Source: Monoraphidium neglectum (lineage: Eukaryota; Chlorophyta; Chlorophyceae; Sphaeropleales; Selenastraceae). From it: 11,664 nt of DNA. The translations under genes and the position numbers were made by a program. The DNA lies in the NCBI RefSeq assembly GCF_000611645.1, contig NW_014011782.1:1-11664 (forward strand). Direction: 5' to 3'. Under the pieces are notes generated by a model. The model had not been told where the DNA came from. It searched no databases and was given only the letters and a program-made list of their open reading frames with translations. Below, piece after piece: positions 1 to 9,928 of this stretch. Every line of letters begins with the position of its first letter. The stretch's first letter is position 1.

Positions 1-2667
1 TCCTCCCCCTCCTCCCCTGCTGCCCCGCCGGTGGCGCCTGCCGGCGCCCCGCCGGGGCGTCGCTTCGCCCCGGCTGCCCCAGCCGCGCCGCCCTCCTCCT
101 CCTCCCCCTCCTCCTCCTCCTCCTCCTCTGATTCGAGCTCGAGCTCCAGCCCCTCCTCAGATTCCCCCTCCTCATCCTCATCCCCACTGCCAAGCTCCTG
201 GTCCATCTCCTCATCCTCCTCCCCGTCCTCCTCCTCGTCCCCGCTGCCGCCGCCGCCGCCGCCGCTGTCCTCGTCGCAGCTGCCGGGCCCGAGCTCCCCA
301 AGCATCGCCTGCGTGGCGCCGAGGGCGCCGCCGGGCTGCGGCGCAGGCGAGACATTCAGGAGCGCGACACGGCAGGTGAGGAGGCCATGTTTCATCATGA
401 AACATGAAAATGTGCGCACATGCAAGCGCGCACGCGCGTGTGCGCCCACACGGACGCACCAAAACCCACACCAACTAGCCCCTGCCACCGGCACATGCAC
501 GAGCGCGCATACACACCCACCCACATACACTCTTAAGCCCTTACATACACACACCCACACACGCACACACACACTCCTACGCACTTACACGCACACACAC
601 ATCAAGGCACCAGGCCGCACCTCAAAGCGCCTGCACTGCATGTTTAGAGAACGGAGCAAGTCTCAATGTCGCCCCACCCCCCTCAAAACCCCAATCACCT
701 CTGGCTGCGACAAGATCTCCAGATCATCGACATCCTCATCCACATCCACCACGTCGTCAGGATCATCCATCCCGCTGCCCGCACCCCCACCGCCGCCAGC
801 TTCGTCCCCGCCCTCTCGTCTGCTGACCCCCACAGCCTCCGCAGCCGCCGCGCCCGCGGCCGCAGCCGCTGCGCCGTCGTCAGCCGCGGCCGCACACTCT
901 TCAGCCGCTGGCCGGTGTCCGTTGGCGTCGCCGGCCCCGCTGCCGGCGCCGCTGGCGCCGCCGCTGCGCATCTGGAGGCGCAGCTTTAGGCTGAGCAGAC
1001 TGATGGGCGCCTCAGGGGGCGGAGGGGCTGCCGGCTGCCGCTGCTTTGCGCTGCGCAGGTCGACACATGCGAGGGGGGCGGCGTGCAAGGGGACGCAGGA
1101 TTTGGGGCTTGTTGCTGTTGGAGTAGGAACACATGGGTGCACGCAGAAGCGTTGGTGGCAGCAACGTATCGCGCGGCAGCGGCAGCGGGGAAAGGCAGCA
1201 GCAGCGGCAGCAGCAGCAGCATCAGCAGCAGCAGCAGCAGCAGCAACAACAACATCAGCAGCAGCAGCGGCAGCAAGGGGGCCTTCAGCGCGTCCCGCCG
1301 ACGCCTGCGGGCGTGTGCGTGCGCGCGCACCTGCTTATGAGCTCCTGCTGGCGGCTGGCCAGGCGCTGCAGGATCCCGCTCAGCGGCTTGACCTCAGGCT
1401 TGAAGCCGCGCCCCAGGGCGTCGCGCGACGCGTGCTCTGGGTGGCGGGTTTTGGAGTGCGTGGCCTTGAGGCAACATATGCCATGCAGCACGGGGCTGGG
1501 AGCGCGGGCGCGTCAGCGGAACGGTGACTTCTGGTTGAGCGCAAGAATGCGCACGCAGGGAATCCGCGTCGCAGCCGGCGTCGAAACGGGGCATCGGCGT
1601 TTGCCCCTGACATGCGGGCCGCACCGACGCATGCCGTGCGCGCCCCAGCACGCCGCGGCCGACCAGTCGTCCTCACCCCGGAGGATTCTCTGGGTGTCGG
1701 CAGCCGCCATGTCAGCGTCGACAGCAAGCAGGCCGAGGAGGCCGGGCCCGTCGCTGCCGCTGCCACTGCCGCCGGGGCCTTCGCTGCCGCTAGCGTCCGA
1801 GCCTGCGTCAGAATCCGGCTCGCTGCCGGCGGCGCGGGCACCGCTGCTGGCGCCTGCAGAGGCGGGGTGCGTGCGTAGGGGAGCAAGTCGCCATCGGCAG
1901 TGCGAATTAAGAGCGCGGGGGCTAAACCCAGCTCCGATGCAGCACACGCAGGCATACAGGCAAATGGTTTCCTTGTGCCGCCGCCCCGCTCAGCACTGCA
2001 GGCACTGCTTGCGCCCTGCCACGCCACCCTTGGACTGCGCTTGAGGCGTCTTGCCAGCAGGGATGTACCCCCCTGATAGGTGCTTGCCTCTTCTTTGGCC
2101 CTTCTTATGCAGGACCACCTCAGCGTACTCGTCTTCCTCGTCTCGATAGCCCTTATTGCCCTCGCTGCCGCTACCGCGCTCCTCCTCACCGCTGCCGCTG
2201 CTGCGGGCCGGCGCCTCCGGCGCGGCGCCGCCACTGGGGGCTGCACGGATGTCGTCGTCGCCGCCGTCGACATTCTGCAACTGCCGCTCGCGGCTGGCTA
2301 TGTAGCGCTCCAGCTCATCTTCCGCGCCATCGCCCACAGGTGCCGCCTGGGTGCCATCAGGCGCGTCCGGCGCGCCTGCGCCGGAAGCCGCCGCGGTGAG
2401 GCCCGCCGCTGCCTGGCTGGTGCTGGCCCCTGCTGCCGATCCGTCGCCTGCAGCTGCGCCTGCATCGGCTGGTTGCAGCGCAGCGGCCTGGTCGCCAGCA
2501 GCGGCAACGTCGTGGGCGCGCAGCGCTTTGTGCGGCAGGTCACGCCTAGGCGATTCCTTGGTATTGCCAACTGACATGCGCTGTAGCCTGCCCAGCTTGC
2601 GCCTCTGGGGAGCCGGGGCAGGCTCCACTGCAACCTCCACATCATCGCAGAGCATCTCTTCATCCAT
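1..2667 (-). CDS. CLSPN: Claspin/Mrc1-like DNA replication checkpoint mediator, 5' part
   Basis: Exons: 2667-2028, 1853-1677, 1436-1331, 1050-699, 335-<1. Joining phases are 1, 1, 2 and 0, and each acceptor agrees. About 536 residues lie in the window and the C-terminus is beyond the left edge. The start ATG follows an in-frame TAA, making it the likely start. Diagnostic is the MRC1-domain core across the second intron: DTQRILR from exon 2, a Glu codon split by the intron, then HASRD...FKPEVKPLSGILQRLASRQQ, matching the ETQRLLRE...KPLSSVLEKIRxRK pattern of plant and algal claspins. Elsewhere it is acidic and low-complexity: DELERYIASRERQLQ and EEDEYAEVV in exon 1, SEPDSDAGSDASGSE in exon 2, DDPDDVVDVDEDVDDLE in exon 4, and Glu/Asp runs in exon 5 (around 270-90). 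Claspin travels with the fork and relays ATR-type signals to Chk1-type kinases. Exon 5's acceptor is the least certain. Confidence 0.78.
509..602. repeat. CA-rich microsatellite in a claspin intron
   Basis: Degenerate (CA)n with TACA and CCCA variants, inside the intron 698-336 of the claspin-like gene. It has no coding potential of its own. Confidence 0.9.
1196..1275. repeat. CAG/CAA repeat in a claspin intron
   Basis: CAG repeat (plus strand; CTG on the coding strand) with ATC and CAA interruptions, inside the intron 1330-1051 of the claspin-like gene. It makes apparent poly-Gln, poly-Ser and poly-Ala frames on the plus strand that are not genes. Confidence 0.9.
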
Positions 2668-3476
2668 CGTAGCGCGCTGACGACGATCTTATGGTTCAAT
2701 TTTATGCGTGCGTCTGGCCCGTAGCCGCTCTAGAGGCACAACATTTCAAATGGTGTCTGAGTCATGTTGCACTGTTGGCAGCCCAAGCGAACCTTAGGTA
2801 CCGCTTCTAAAAGACCTGTAGTTCTTATCGTAGGCAAACAATATCATATGCTCAGGTACGAGCGAGGCACTACCTTGAAACGATCTACACTCAAATGTTT
2901 TTGGCGGGTCTGATCTGGGTTACCGTACTGTAGCAGCGGGAATGGGCGTGCATGGCGAATACTGCTGATTTTAATCCATCCACAATAATAACCCAGCTCT
3001 CTTGCTGCGTTGCTCAGCTCTGCCATGGATCCATTCGCACGCGCAACGTCGCGGTCGGCGGCATGGCCTGTTCGTGTGTACACTTGCATCATTGCAGTCA
3101 AGTGTCGCATGGAGCCAGGAATGAATTTTAGCAAACGTATGCCGTGCTGCAGCTCAGGAAAAGGATGAGGAGAGGTCCAGTGCGCTGCGCTTTGTGCCCA
3201 GCGTTTGCGCTTGGCGCAGCACATGCCACTGACATCTGCTAGCCGCCCCCGTGCAATCCTTCGCGCCGCACAAGAAAGCAAGTTCAGTGTAAAATGCGCC
3301 ACTTTGACGCTGCTGCGGTCATGCATTACTCTCCAGTAGCCATTGTGTGCGCTGCCTGTGCTACTGTTGCGATCCGGAGCAGGGTTTCTGATATAATCCA
3401 GCGGACATGCATGACGAATATTATAAAGACAGCACAACAAAGTCGTTTGACCTCATCGCCGGCGGCGCATCTCCAC
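2668..3476. other. Spacer between the LRR gene and the claspin-like gene
   Basis: Should hold the LRR 3' UTR and the claspin promoter/5' UTR. It is clearly less GC-rich than the genes. A minus-strand frame free of stops runs 3440-2844; it opens on TTG, its first ATG is at 3329 (161 residues to the stop), and its codons lack the GC-rich third positions of the real genes. The protein is not recognised, and it is not called as a gene. Confidence 0.6.
2900..2907. promoter_or_regulatory. E2F-like site upstream of the claspin-like gene
   Basis: TTTGGCGG on the plus strand, matching the plant/animal E2F consensus TTTSSCGS, 233 nt upstream of the claspin ATG. A near-match (CTTGGCGC) is at 3210-3217. 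Claspin is an S-phase gene under E2F control in animals, so the context fits, but an 8-base match in this much spacer can be chance. Confidence 0.3.
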
Positions 3477-4506
3477 CTAGCAGAACCCTGTGAGCCCCGT
3501 CTGCGCGTTCCAGGGTGCGCTGCCGTAACCAGACGCGGTGAACCCGCGCGGCACGCAGCCCTTGAGCCCAGGGTTGCCCAGGAGCAGCACGTAGGGCGAG
3601 CTGCCAAGCAGCTTCGCGAAACTGGCCGGCAGGGTGCCCTGTAGCTTGTTGCTAGCGAGCCAGAGCTTCTCCAGTTTCAGACCCAGGCCGCCCCAGGCCG
3701 AGGGCAGGGTGCCCTTCAGGCCGTTGTTCGAAAGATCCCTGGGAACCCGGGGGTTGCGGAGGGACAAAGAAAAAGAGGGGCGGCGCGGGATCAGATACAT
3801 GAGCATTTTTTTTACAAGACATGGGGGCTGCCTGCTGAGGGCTTAACTGCACACACTCACCCAGACTGCTGCCCACTTGATGACAAGCGCGCCTCGCCTG
3901 GACAGCGCCTTCGTTGTCAACTGCACCGCATCACTGCGTACAACCCGCCGTCGCGGCTGGGGACCAACACCTGCGGTTGCGCCGCTGCCGCGACGAGGGA
4001 TGCACGCAGATCCCTCGGATACCTACAGTGTCACGAGAGTCCTCGCGAACGGCTTGAGGTCCAATTGTGAGATCTCGCCGCCCAGCTTGAGGCCCTGCAG
4101 GGCCCTATGAGGGTGTAAGGCGGCGCAGCACGAAGGGTGTTTACATGGCGGCGCCTTGCACCCTGGCGTCGGGCGCCTGACAACATTTGGTGTGGGCACC
4201 CTCGACGCCGCGCTGCGTAGCACCTGGACAAGGGTCTGCATGACTGCTTGATCAACAGGCTCCTGTGCAGGGTATAACATGCCGGCGTATGTCCCTCGCT
4301 CACAAGCCTGTCACGTAGCCTCGGGCGTCGCAGGTGACGCCCCGCCACTTGCAGCAGTCCGCGCCCACCCACGCGGCCAGCGCCTTGCGGGCTGGGTCGA
4401 GCGCGGCCGCCGCGGCACTGAGCCCCTTGCACTGCCCCGCGGCAGGGGTTGGTGCCACTCCAGCCGCCGCGCTTACATCAAGGAGCAGGCAGACTGTTGA
4501 AGGCAT
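3477..4506 (-). CDS. Small secreted leucine-rich-repeat protein with plant LRRNT cap
   Basis: Three exons: 4506-4304, 4104-4027, 3738-3477, TAG at 3479-3477; both introns are phase 2 (donors GTGAGC and GTAGGT, acceptors CATAG and CCCAG). The product is 180 residues. The first ~25 residues are hydrophobic/Ala-rich and fit a short signal peptide ending near AAG-QC. Residues ~30-66 form an LRRNT_2 cap, with DCCKWRGVTCD holding the usual Cys pair. About three plant-type LRRs follow: TGLALQGLKLGGEI, LVTLDLSNNGLKGTLPSAW (the DL-S codons are joined by splicing), LEKLWLASNKLQGTLP, and a last partial repeat with NPGLKGCVP. It ends in Cys and has no membrane segment or kinase. Plant relatives are polygalacturonase-inhibitor/DRT100-like proteins and receptor-like proteins; the ligand is unknown. 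The start could instead be an in-frame ATG at 4605, which adds 33 residues; an extra 5' exon carrying the signal is also possible. Confidence 0.85.
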
Positions 4507-5629
4507 GCGGCGAGTGCAAGGATGGGGGCGGCCTGGTTGCGCTCGATGCGCGGTAGCTGCGCGCAAAATGGTGAGCGAAAAGCCCCTCAGCCCCGCTCTT
4601 ACCATATACTATCCACTGGATGCTTGGCACCCGTGCCATTGCAGCGAACGGTGCACTCCGTGCTGAGTACCGTACGTAACTCGATCTCCGCGGGAGTGGG
4701 TCGTGCGTGTCGTACCTAGCTACCTATGGAGCGGGAAGATGGCAGCGTGCAAAGTGTGTCGCTTAGATATGGCCCACTGGCTTGTTGGCTGCACGGCACC
4801 CACGCAGCAGCTGGGTGACTACAACACCTAATCAACTCACCCACCTGGACCCAGCCCTTCCTCCAGCAACAATATCTCAGTACGACAAAGCAGCTGGGAT
4901 GCTACAAACGCACAGGTGGTTGGGTTAGGGTGGTCCGTGCGTCTGAAGCATCAAGAGTGGCAGCGCAGCAGGCAGACAGGCACTGATCTCAAGGCGTATC
5001 ATACATTTATTTGGGGGGACTGAGGTATCTTGAGATCAATCTCTTTCTATGTGCCCAATCCTGAATACGTAGCACTGGCGCCATATAGTTGGGGAGCGAT
5101 CTTTGAGCTGAGTCTTTGCCGCCGCTGACACTGGGCAAGTGCGTGGCTGGCTCTGGTGCAGGCGGGCAAGGCCCTGGGTGGCTGATGCGGCAGGTAGTGT
5201 GCCGCAGGCGCCGCTGCCGGCGCCGCCGACCCAGTGGATGACAGGGCACAAGACTCAGCGGCAGGTAAGATCACTTGGTCAGAAGCCCACAATGCGCCAA
5301 ACCTTTGCTCACCCATGTGCAAGCGGTTTTGACTCTGTCGTTGTCTCTGTCAAATTGCTTATCACGTTGTTCGCTGCAAATTGTCAATTACACATATGAT
5401 CAGAGTGTTCTGGAAGACATATGTGCTTTTCCGGGATGTGCATTGCCCCGGCGGCAAAGGTCAGCCATCGGTTTTCAGCCCCTGCGACGACGCTGGGGAG
5501 GACGGCTCTGTCTGGGGCGCCAACGGCAGCGCCGGCCGAACAAAGTGTCGACACTGAAACTGGGCCGAACAAAGGATGACGACGAGCGACGGCTTTTCAG
5601 TGTCAACAGCTGGTGGGTTTCCAGAGTCC
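4507..5629. other. Spacer between DPH7 and the LRR gene
   Basis: Should contain the DPH7 3' UTR and the LRR promoter. No recognised coding sequence on either strand. Near the DPH7 end there is a 12-bp direct repeat (5534-5545 and 5563-5574) interleaved with a 14-bp inverted repeat with one mismatch (5546-5559 and 5595-5608). Confidence 0.6.
5388..5392 (-). terminator. Possible polyadenylation signal UGUAA for DPH7
   Basis: TGTAA on the minus strand, 238 nt downstream of the DPH7 stop; UGUAA is the usual chlorophyte poly(A) signal. One occurrence in a few hundred bases is near chance level, and no minus-strand TGTAA was found within the spacers after the LRR or ABCD4-type genes. Confidence 0.3.
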
Positions 5630-7877
5630 CTACTGCGTCGCCGTGGTCCAGAGGTGCAGCCGCCGGTCATAGAAAGAGCACGTGGCCACCACGTTCCCGC
5701 TGCCGCCGGCAGCCCGCCCGCCGCCCTCCGCGGCCACCTCCGCCGCCGCCTGACCCTCCCCACCGCCCGCCCCGCCGCCCCCCGCTGGGCCTGCAGAGGA
5801 GGCTCCGCCGTCGCCCTCGCCGCTGCCGCCGCAGGCCGCCACCAGCGTCGGGTGCCAGTCTGCGCCGTACGCGATGCTCTGGTGGCCCGCGTACGACTCC
5901 ACGATCTTGACCGAGTCAAACGACGCGCTCGCCCTCGCGACTGCAAACCCGTTGTACATGCAGGCCGCGAGGATGAGGGAGGGGTCCCGCGGGTGCCACC
6001 GCAGCCGCCACGCACCGCCGCCGGTGGGCACCTGGCGCGGGATGGGGCGGGGTTTGGGGTGGGGATGGGTGCACTATATAGAGGCTGAGGCTGGTCAACC
6101 ACCAGGAGTTGGTCAATTTAGGTGGTGGTGATGACCAAGGGCTAGCTGGCTGGCTGCAGGCAGGGCAGCAGCCCTTGTGCTGCAGGCAGCGGGCAGCGGC
6201 GCGGCGCAGCAAGTCTGCGGCCTCGGCACCACAGAACGCGCCGGCAGCGCCGCGCGGCACGCAGACTCGCGGTCCCCGCGCGGCCATACTTTGACACACA
6301 AATCGACCACCAGCGTCGGCGGCGCCCCAGCCTTCACACCTGCGATGTTATGAGCGGCTTGGAGGGCTTCCTGGTATCCCACAGCCGGATCCTCTCGTCA
6401 TAGCTGCCAGTGGCAACCACGTGCTCCCTGGCCGGGTGCGGCGCGACGCAGCAGACCCCCGCGCCGTGCGCCCTTCGGTTTCGGAAGACGGACAGGTCGC
6501 CGCCGCCGCCGCCGCCGTCGCTGCCGTCGCTGTCGCTGCCGGTGTCGCGTGTGCGGGCGCCCCAGGCGACGGCGGGCGCGGCGGCGCGGCAGTCCCAGCC
6601 CTGGAACACGCAGTCGTCTGCCCCTGAGTACAGCACGTGGCGCTGCGGGGTTGTGTTCAGGGCGTTTTGTGAGGAATTGTTCAGCAGCGCGGCGCAGGCG
6701 CGCATGGCGGCCAGAGTTGGGGGGTAAGGATGGGGACCGGGGTTTGAGCGGAACGGGGTGGGAGTCAAGGGAAGCGGTTCACCAAGAGGAGTGCAAGGTT
6801 TGGTGCATGGGGCAGGTGGAGTGGGGGGGGGGCGTGTCTTGAGGGTGGGTTCCCCAGGGCGTGCACCCGCCCCCAGCGGCGGCTGCGGGGGCCCGGCTGC
6901 CAGGGGGCGCGAGAGGGTGCGCTCTCAAGAGCACCTGAGACGCACTCCCCCCCCTCTCCCCCGCAAGAGGGCGGCAGTGCTCGCTGCCCAGCGGAACCCC
7001 CTCTGGGCGCCCGCTGCCCGCAATAAACCCAGCGCCACCCAAGCTGTCACTGCGATTTGGCCAGCACATCCGCGTGCGCGATCCACACAACAGCCAACGA
7101 CCTGATCTAACAACCAACCCGCAGGCACAAACAGTACCATTCGATACGACAACCAACATGCAGGTGCACACAGGTATTTTCAGTACACAACAAAAACGTG
7201 CGCGTCACAGGGCAACATATGGTCACCTGGTGCTTATCAAAAGCCACAGTCCAGACCTCCAGCTCGTGCGCGCGCCACTCGTTCAGCCGCCGCAGCCCGC
7301 CCTCCGCCGCCTGCACCAGCGTCACCTCCCCCCCGCTGCTGCCGACCGCCGCGACCTGCTCCCGCTGCGAACTTGATGAGTCGCCGACCGCCGCCCAGTC
7401 GACACACAGGGCCATCTGGGTGGCGGCCTTGAGGCGGTCGACCTCGAGCAGCTGCGGGGCGGCTTCCGACGCGTCGCTCGCGCCGCTCGCGCCGGCGCCG
7501 CCCCCTGCTGGGGGCGCTTCGGGGCCGGCAGCCGGGGCTGCAGGAGGTGTGTCTGACAGGTCAAGGGGCGCTCGGTACAGCCGCAGCGTGCCATCTGATA
7601 GCGCGGTGGAGACGAGCCACCCGCCGTTGATCAGCTGCCACCGCGCGTCAAAGACACCCGGCAGGCCGCGCGCGGTGGCCGCGAGCGACAGGCGCGGCGG
7701 CGCGCTGGCCAAGCCGCGGTGCAGGCCGAAGATGTCGATCCCACCATGCCGATCGCCTGTCTTTTCGTTGAGTTGATAGCTCCCTAGAACCAGCCAATCG
7801 GGGTGCTCTGTCGCCGGGCAGAACTCCACGCAGTCTGTGTTGAGCTCGTGAATGATCTCCTGGTGCAGCGCGGCCAT
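5630..7877 (-). CDS. DPH7: DPH7 / WDR85, diphthine methylesterase (WD40 protein)
   Basis: Three exons: 7877-7227, 6642-6340, 6031-5630, TAG at 5632-5630. All junctions are phase 0, with donors CAG|GTGACC and CAG|GTGTGA and acceptors CCGCAG and CCAG. The product is 451 residues, about the size of the human protein. The start is supported by an in-frame TAG shortly upstream. DPH7 removes the methyl group from methylated diphthine on elongation factor 2, before the final amidation to diphthamide, in the cytosol. Landmarks: CVEFCP and LVLGSYQLNEK near the N-terminus, DGTLRLYRAP (WD blade), VLYSGADDCVFQGWD starting at about residue 220, VVATGSYDERIRLWDTRKP at about residues 292-310, GGGAWRLRWHPRDP and LAACMYNGF at the start of exon 3, IAYGADWHP, and a closing VVATCSFYDRRLHLW. 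Gly/Asp/Ser- and Gly/Ala-rich loops interrupt several blades, as is usual in this genome. No neighbour belongs to the pathway. Confidence 0.95.
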
Positions 7878-8233
7878 ATCTGCTACGCTATACTACTGTC
7901 ATGCCCAGCACGATGTGTTGCCGCTGGCATGCCAGCCGCGATGCGAACAACTGGCTGCGGCGGGGTGACGGCGAGTGACGCCCCATGGATGCTTGAAGCA
8001 AGCCGACACCTGTCGGCCCACGTGCCATGTGCTGTAAAAACCGTATGGAAGAGGTGAGCCACGCCGCTGCGCTCAGGCAAGTTGCTGATGGATATGACGC
8101 GTGATTGACTGGGGGCGGCCTGGTGTTGACCAGCCATGGCAGTTGGCTACACCCAACAGAAGACCGAGAGCTGAAGGCGTGGCAAATCAGCGGGAGCGAG
8201 GCCGCCTAACCGACACGCCATGCCCACCCGCAA

Positions 8234-8306
8234 TACACACACACACACACTCACTCACTCTCACACACACACACACACACATACACACACACGCGCACGC
8301 ACACAC
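8234..8306. repeat. (CA)n/(TCAC)n microsatellite
   Basis: Imperfect CA repeat with two TCAC units in the middle, in the spacer between DPH7 and the ABCD4-type gene; it runs straight into the palindrome at 8299-8338. Confidence 0.95.
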
Positions 8307-8338
8307 GGGCCCTTCGACTTCGAAGGGCCCGTGTGTGC
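8299..8338. repeat. Perfect GC-rich palindrome (19-bp arms, 2-nt centre)
   Basis: Arm 8299-8317 is the exact reverse complement of 8320-8338, separated by CT. The left arm continues directly from the (CA)n tract, so the right arm ends in GTGTGTG. A second, overlapping inverted repeat uses 8317-8328 (acttcgaagggc) and 8337-8348 (gcccttcgaagt), and a small palindrome ctgcgc-t-gcgcag follows at 8349-8361. It lies between DPH7 and the ABCD4-type gene. Confidence 0.95.
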
Positions 8339-8893
8339 CCTTCGAAGTCTGCGCTGCGCAGTTACCATGGGTACCCAATTTATCGGTACCCTCTCATGTT
8401 TGTCTAATACGTCGACCCCGTTTGCCCACACAGGAGAGCAGCGCATCACAACAGTGCTTTTGCGTCTGTGAGCTGTGCACCTTGCACGTCACTCTGATGC
8501 CCCAACGTCCATGTAAGCCAATCTTCAGGTCACCAGACCCATTGGGGCACCAGCGTTGCTTCAGCCCTCTGTCAGCGTCCAGCAGCCCCTTAGGCACGGG
8601 GTGGGCCTGCAGGGTGCTGAGCCCAGTGCCTGCTGCCCATGCATATCCTGGCACTGTCGGCTTACTTGGCAGTCAAGGAGATCAGCCACTGGCAGGGCTT
8701 TCCTCAAGCTTTAGGCTGTAACTTGGCAGGAAGCACGTGTCTGAGGTCTGATATCAATGCGAAAGCCGGAATCTAGGAAATGTACTTGTATACTGGCAAA
8801 GCAAGTTTCGAAGGGGCAAAGCCTAGATTCAAAAATATACACTTGTGACAGCAATCTGAATGATACCCAGGACAAGCGACCAGAAAAGGGGCG

Positions 8894-9717
8894 TCAGGCC
8901 CCCGTCGCGCGCAGGTACCACGCGCCGCTGCCATCACCGGCGATAGACAGCTCGAGCCGGTGCGCCCCCGCGAGCGCCCGCCCGTGGCCGACGGTCACGA
9001 CCGCCGCGCCGCGCGCCGCCAGCAGCGCGAGCAGCGCCGCGCCGTCGGCGTCGCCGAGCGCGCTCGTGGGCTCGTCGAGCACGGCCAGCGCAGGCGCGGC
9101 GCGCAGGACGCGCGCGAACGCGAGCCGCTGCAGCTCGCCGGGCGAGAGGGCCGCGCCCCAGTTCAAAGCAGGGCCGTCTAGGGTCGCGCCGAGGCGGGCC
9201 GGCAGCGCGCCGAGGCCGACGGCGGACAGGAGCGCCCACAGCTCTGCGTCTGATTCCTGGCTGCCGCACCCGCCGTGGTTGTCATGCACGGGCCCAAGCC
9301 CGCGCCCGGTCCCGCCCGCAGGGCTCATCCCGGGGTACGCCAGCTGCTGCCTCAGCGTGCCGGCTGGCGCCGCGAGCGGCCGCTGCGGCACGAACAGCGC
9401 GCGGCCCGGCGGCGGCAGCGCCGCGGCGCCGGCGGCGGCGGGGAAGAGGCCGGCCAGGGCGCGCAGCAGCGTGGACTTGCCGGCGCCGGTTGGGCCGGTG
9501 ATGAGGAGGCTGCCGCCCGCGGGCAGCTGGAAGCTCAGGCCGTTGACAATGGGGACGCCGCCTTTGGTGGCGAGGGTCATCCCCTGGACAGTCAGCACCG
9601 GCGGCGCGTGCCACGCCCACCGCGGGTGGGCCGGGGTCGGCTGGGCCGCCGCCGCTGCCGCCGGCGCGTCAGTGCGAGCGGCGCTGTCATGGGCATGAAG
9701 CTGCTCATCGGCGGGTG

Positions 9718-9772
<55 letters not shown>

Positions 9773-9851
9773 GAATTGTTGGTGGTCGTGGTGGGGATGG
9801 GGTTCCTGCTGACGGTGATAGTGCCCATGCTGCTGTTGATGAGGATGTTGA

Positions 9852-9928
<77 letters not shown>

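Larger units (their letters stand above)
7878..8893. other. Spacer between the ABCD4-type gene and DPH7
   Basis: Should contain the ABCD4-type 3' UTR and the DPH7 promoter/5' UTR. It holds the (CA)n tract, the palindrome at 8299-8338, and a 9-bp inverted repeat (gaatctagg 8769-8777, cctagattc 8822-8830) just after the transporter stop. No recognised gene. Confidence 0.6.

Noticed and set aside
31..1527. Long plus-strand open frame, Ser/Pro/Ala/Thr-His rich
   Set aside because: It is the antisense of acidic claspin exons and of CA and CAG microsatellites in its introns. No domain, and composition is set entirely by the repeats.
5007..5322. Overlapping short minus-strand frames in the DPH7-LRR spacer
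   Set aside because: No family resemblance and no consistent codon preference; three frames overlap one another, as expected by chance.
7883..8137. 84-codon minus-strand frame upstream of DPH7
   Set aside because: Not in phase with DPH7, no recognisable domain, and DPH7 has a good ATG at 7877 preceded by an in-frame stop.
8033..8721. Plus-strand TGTAA motifs (8033, 8512, 8717, and one at 3288) as poly(A) signals
   Set aside because: No plus-strand gene lies upstream of any of them, and a 5-base motif is expected by chance in these spacers.
8897..9604. Assignment of the ATPase to ABCD1-3, SbmA/BacA or plastid ABCD2-like transporters
   Set aside because: ABCD1-3 have an LSGGE-type signature. 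The segment after the last helix (SFTQVLDL...[10 protein letters not shown]) resembles ABCD4 far more than ABCD2, and the B12-pathway insertion agrees with ABCD4.
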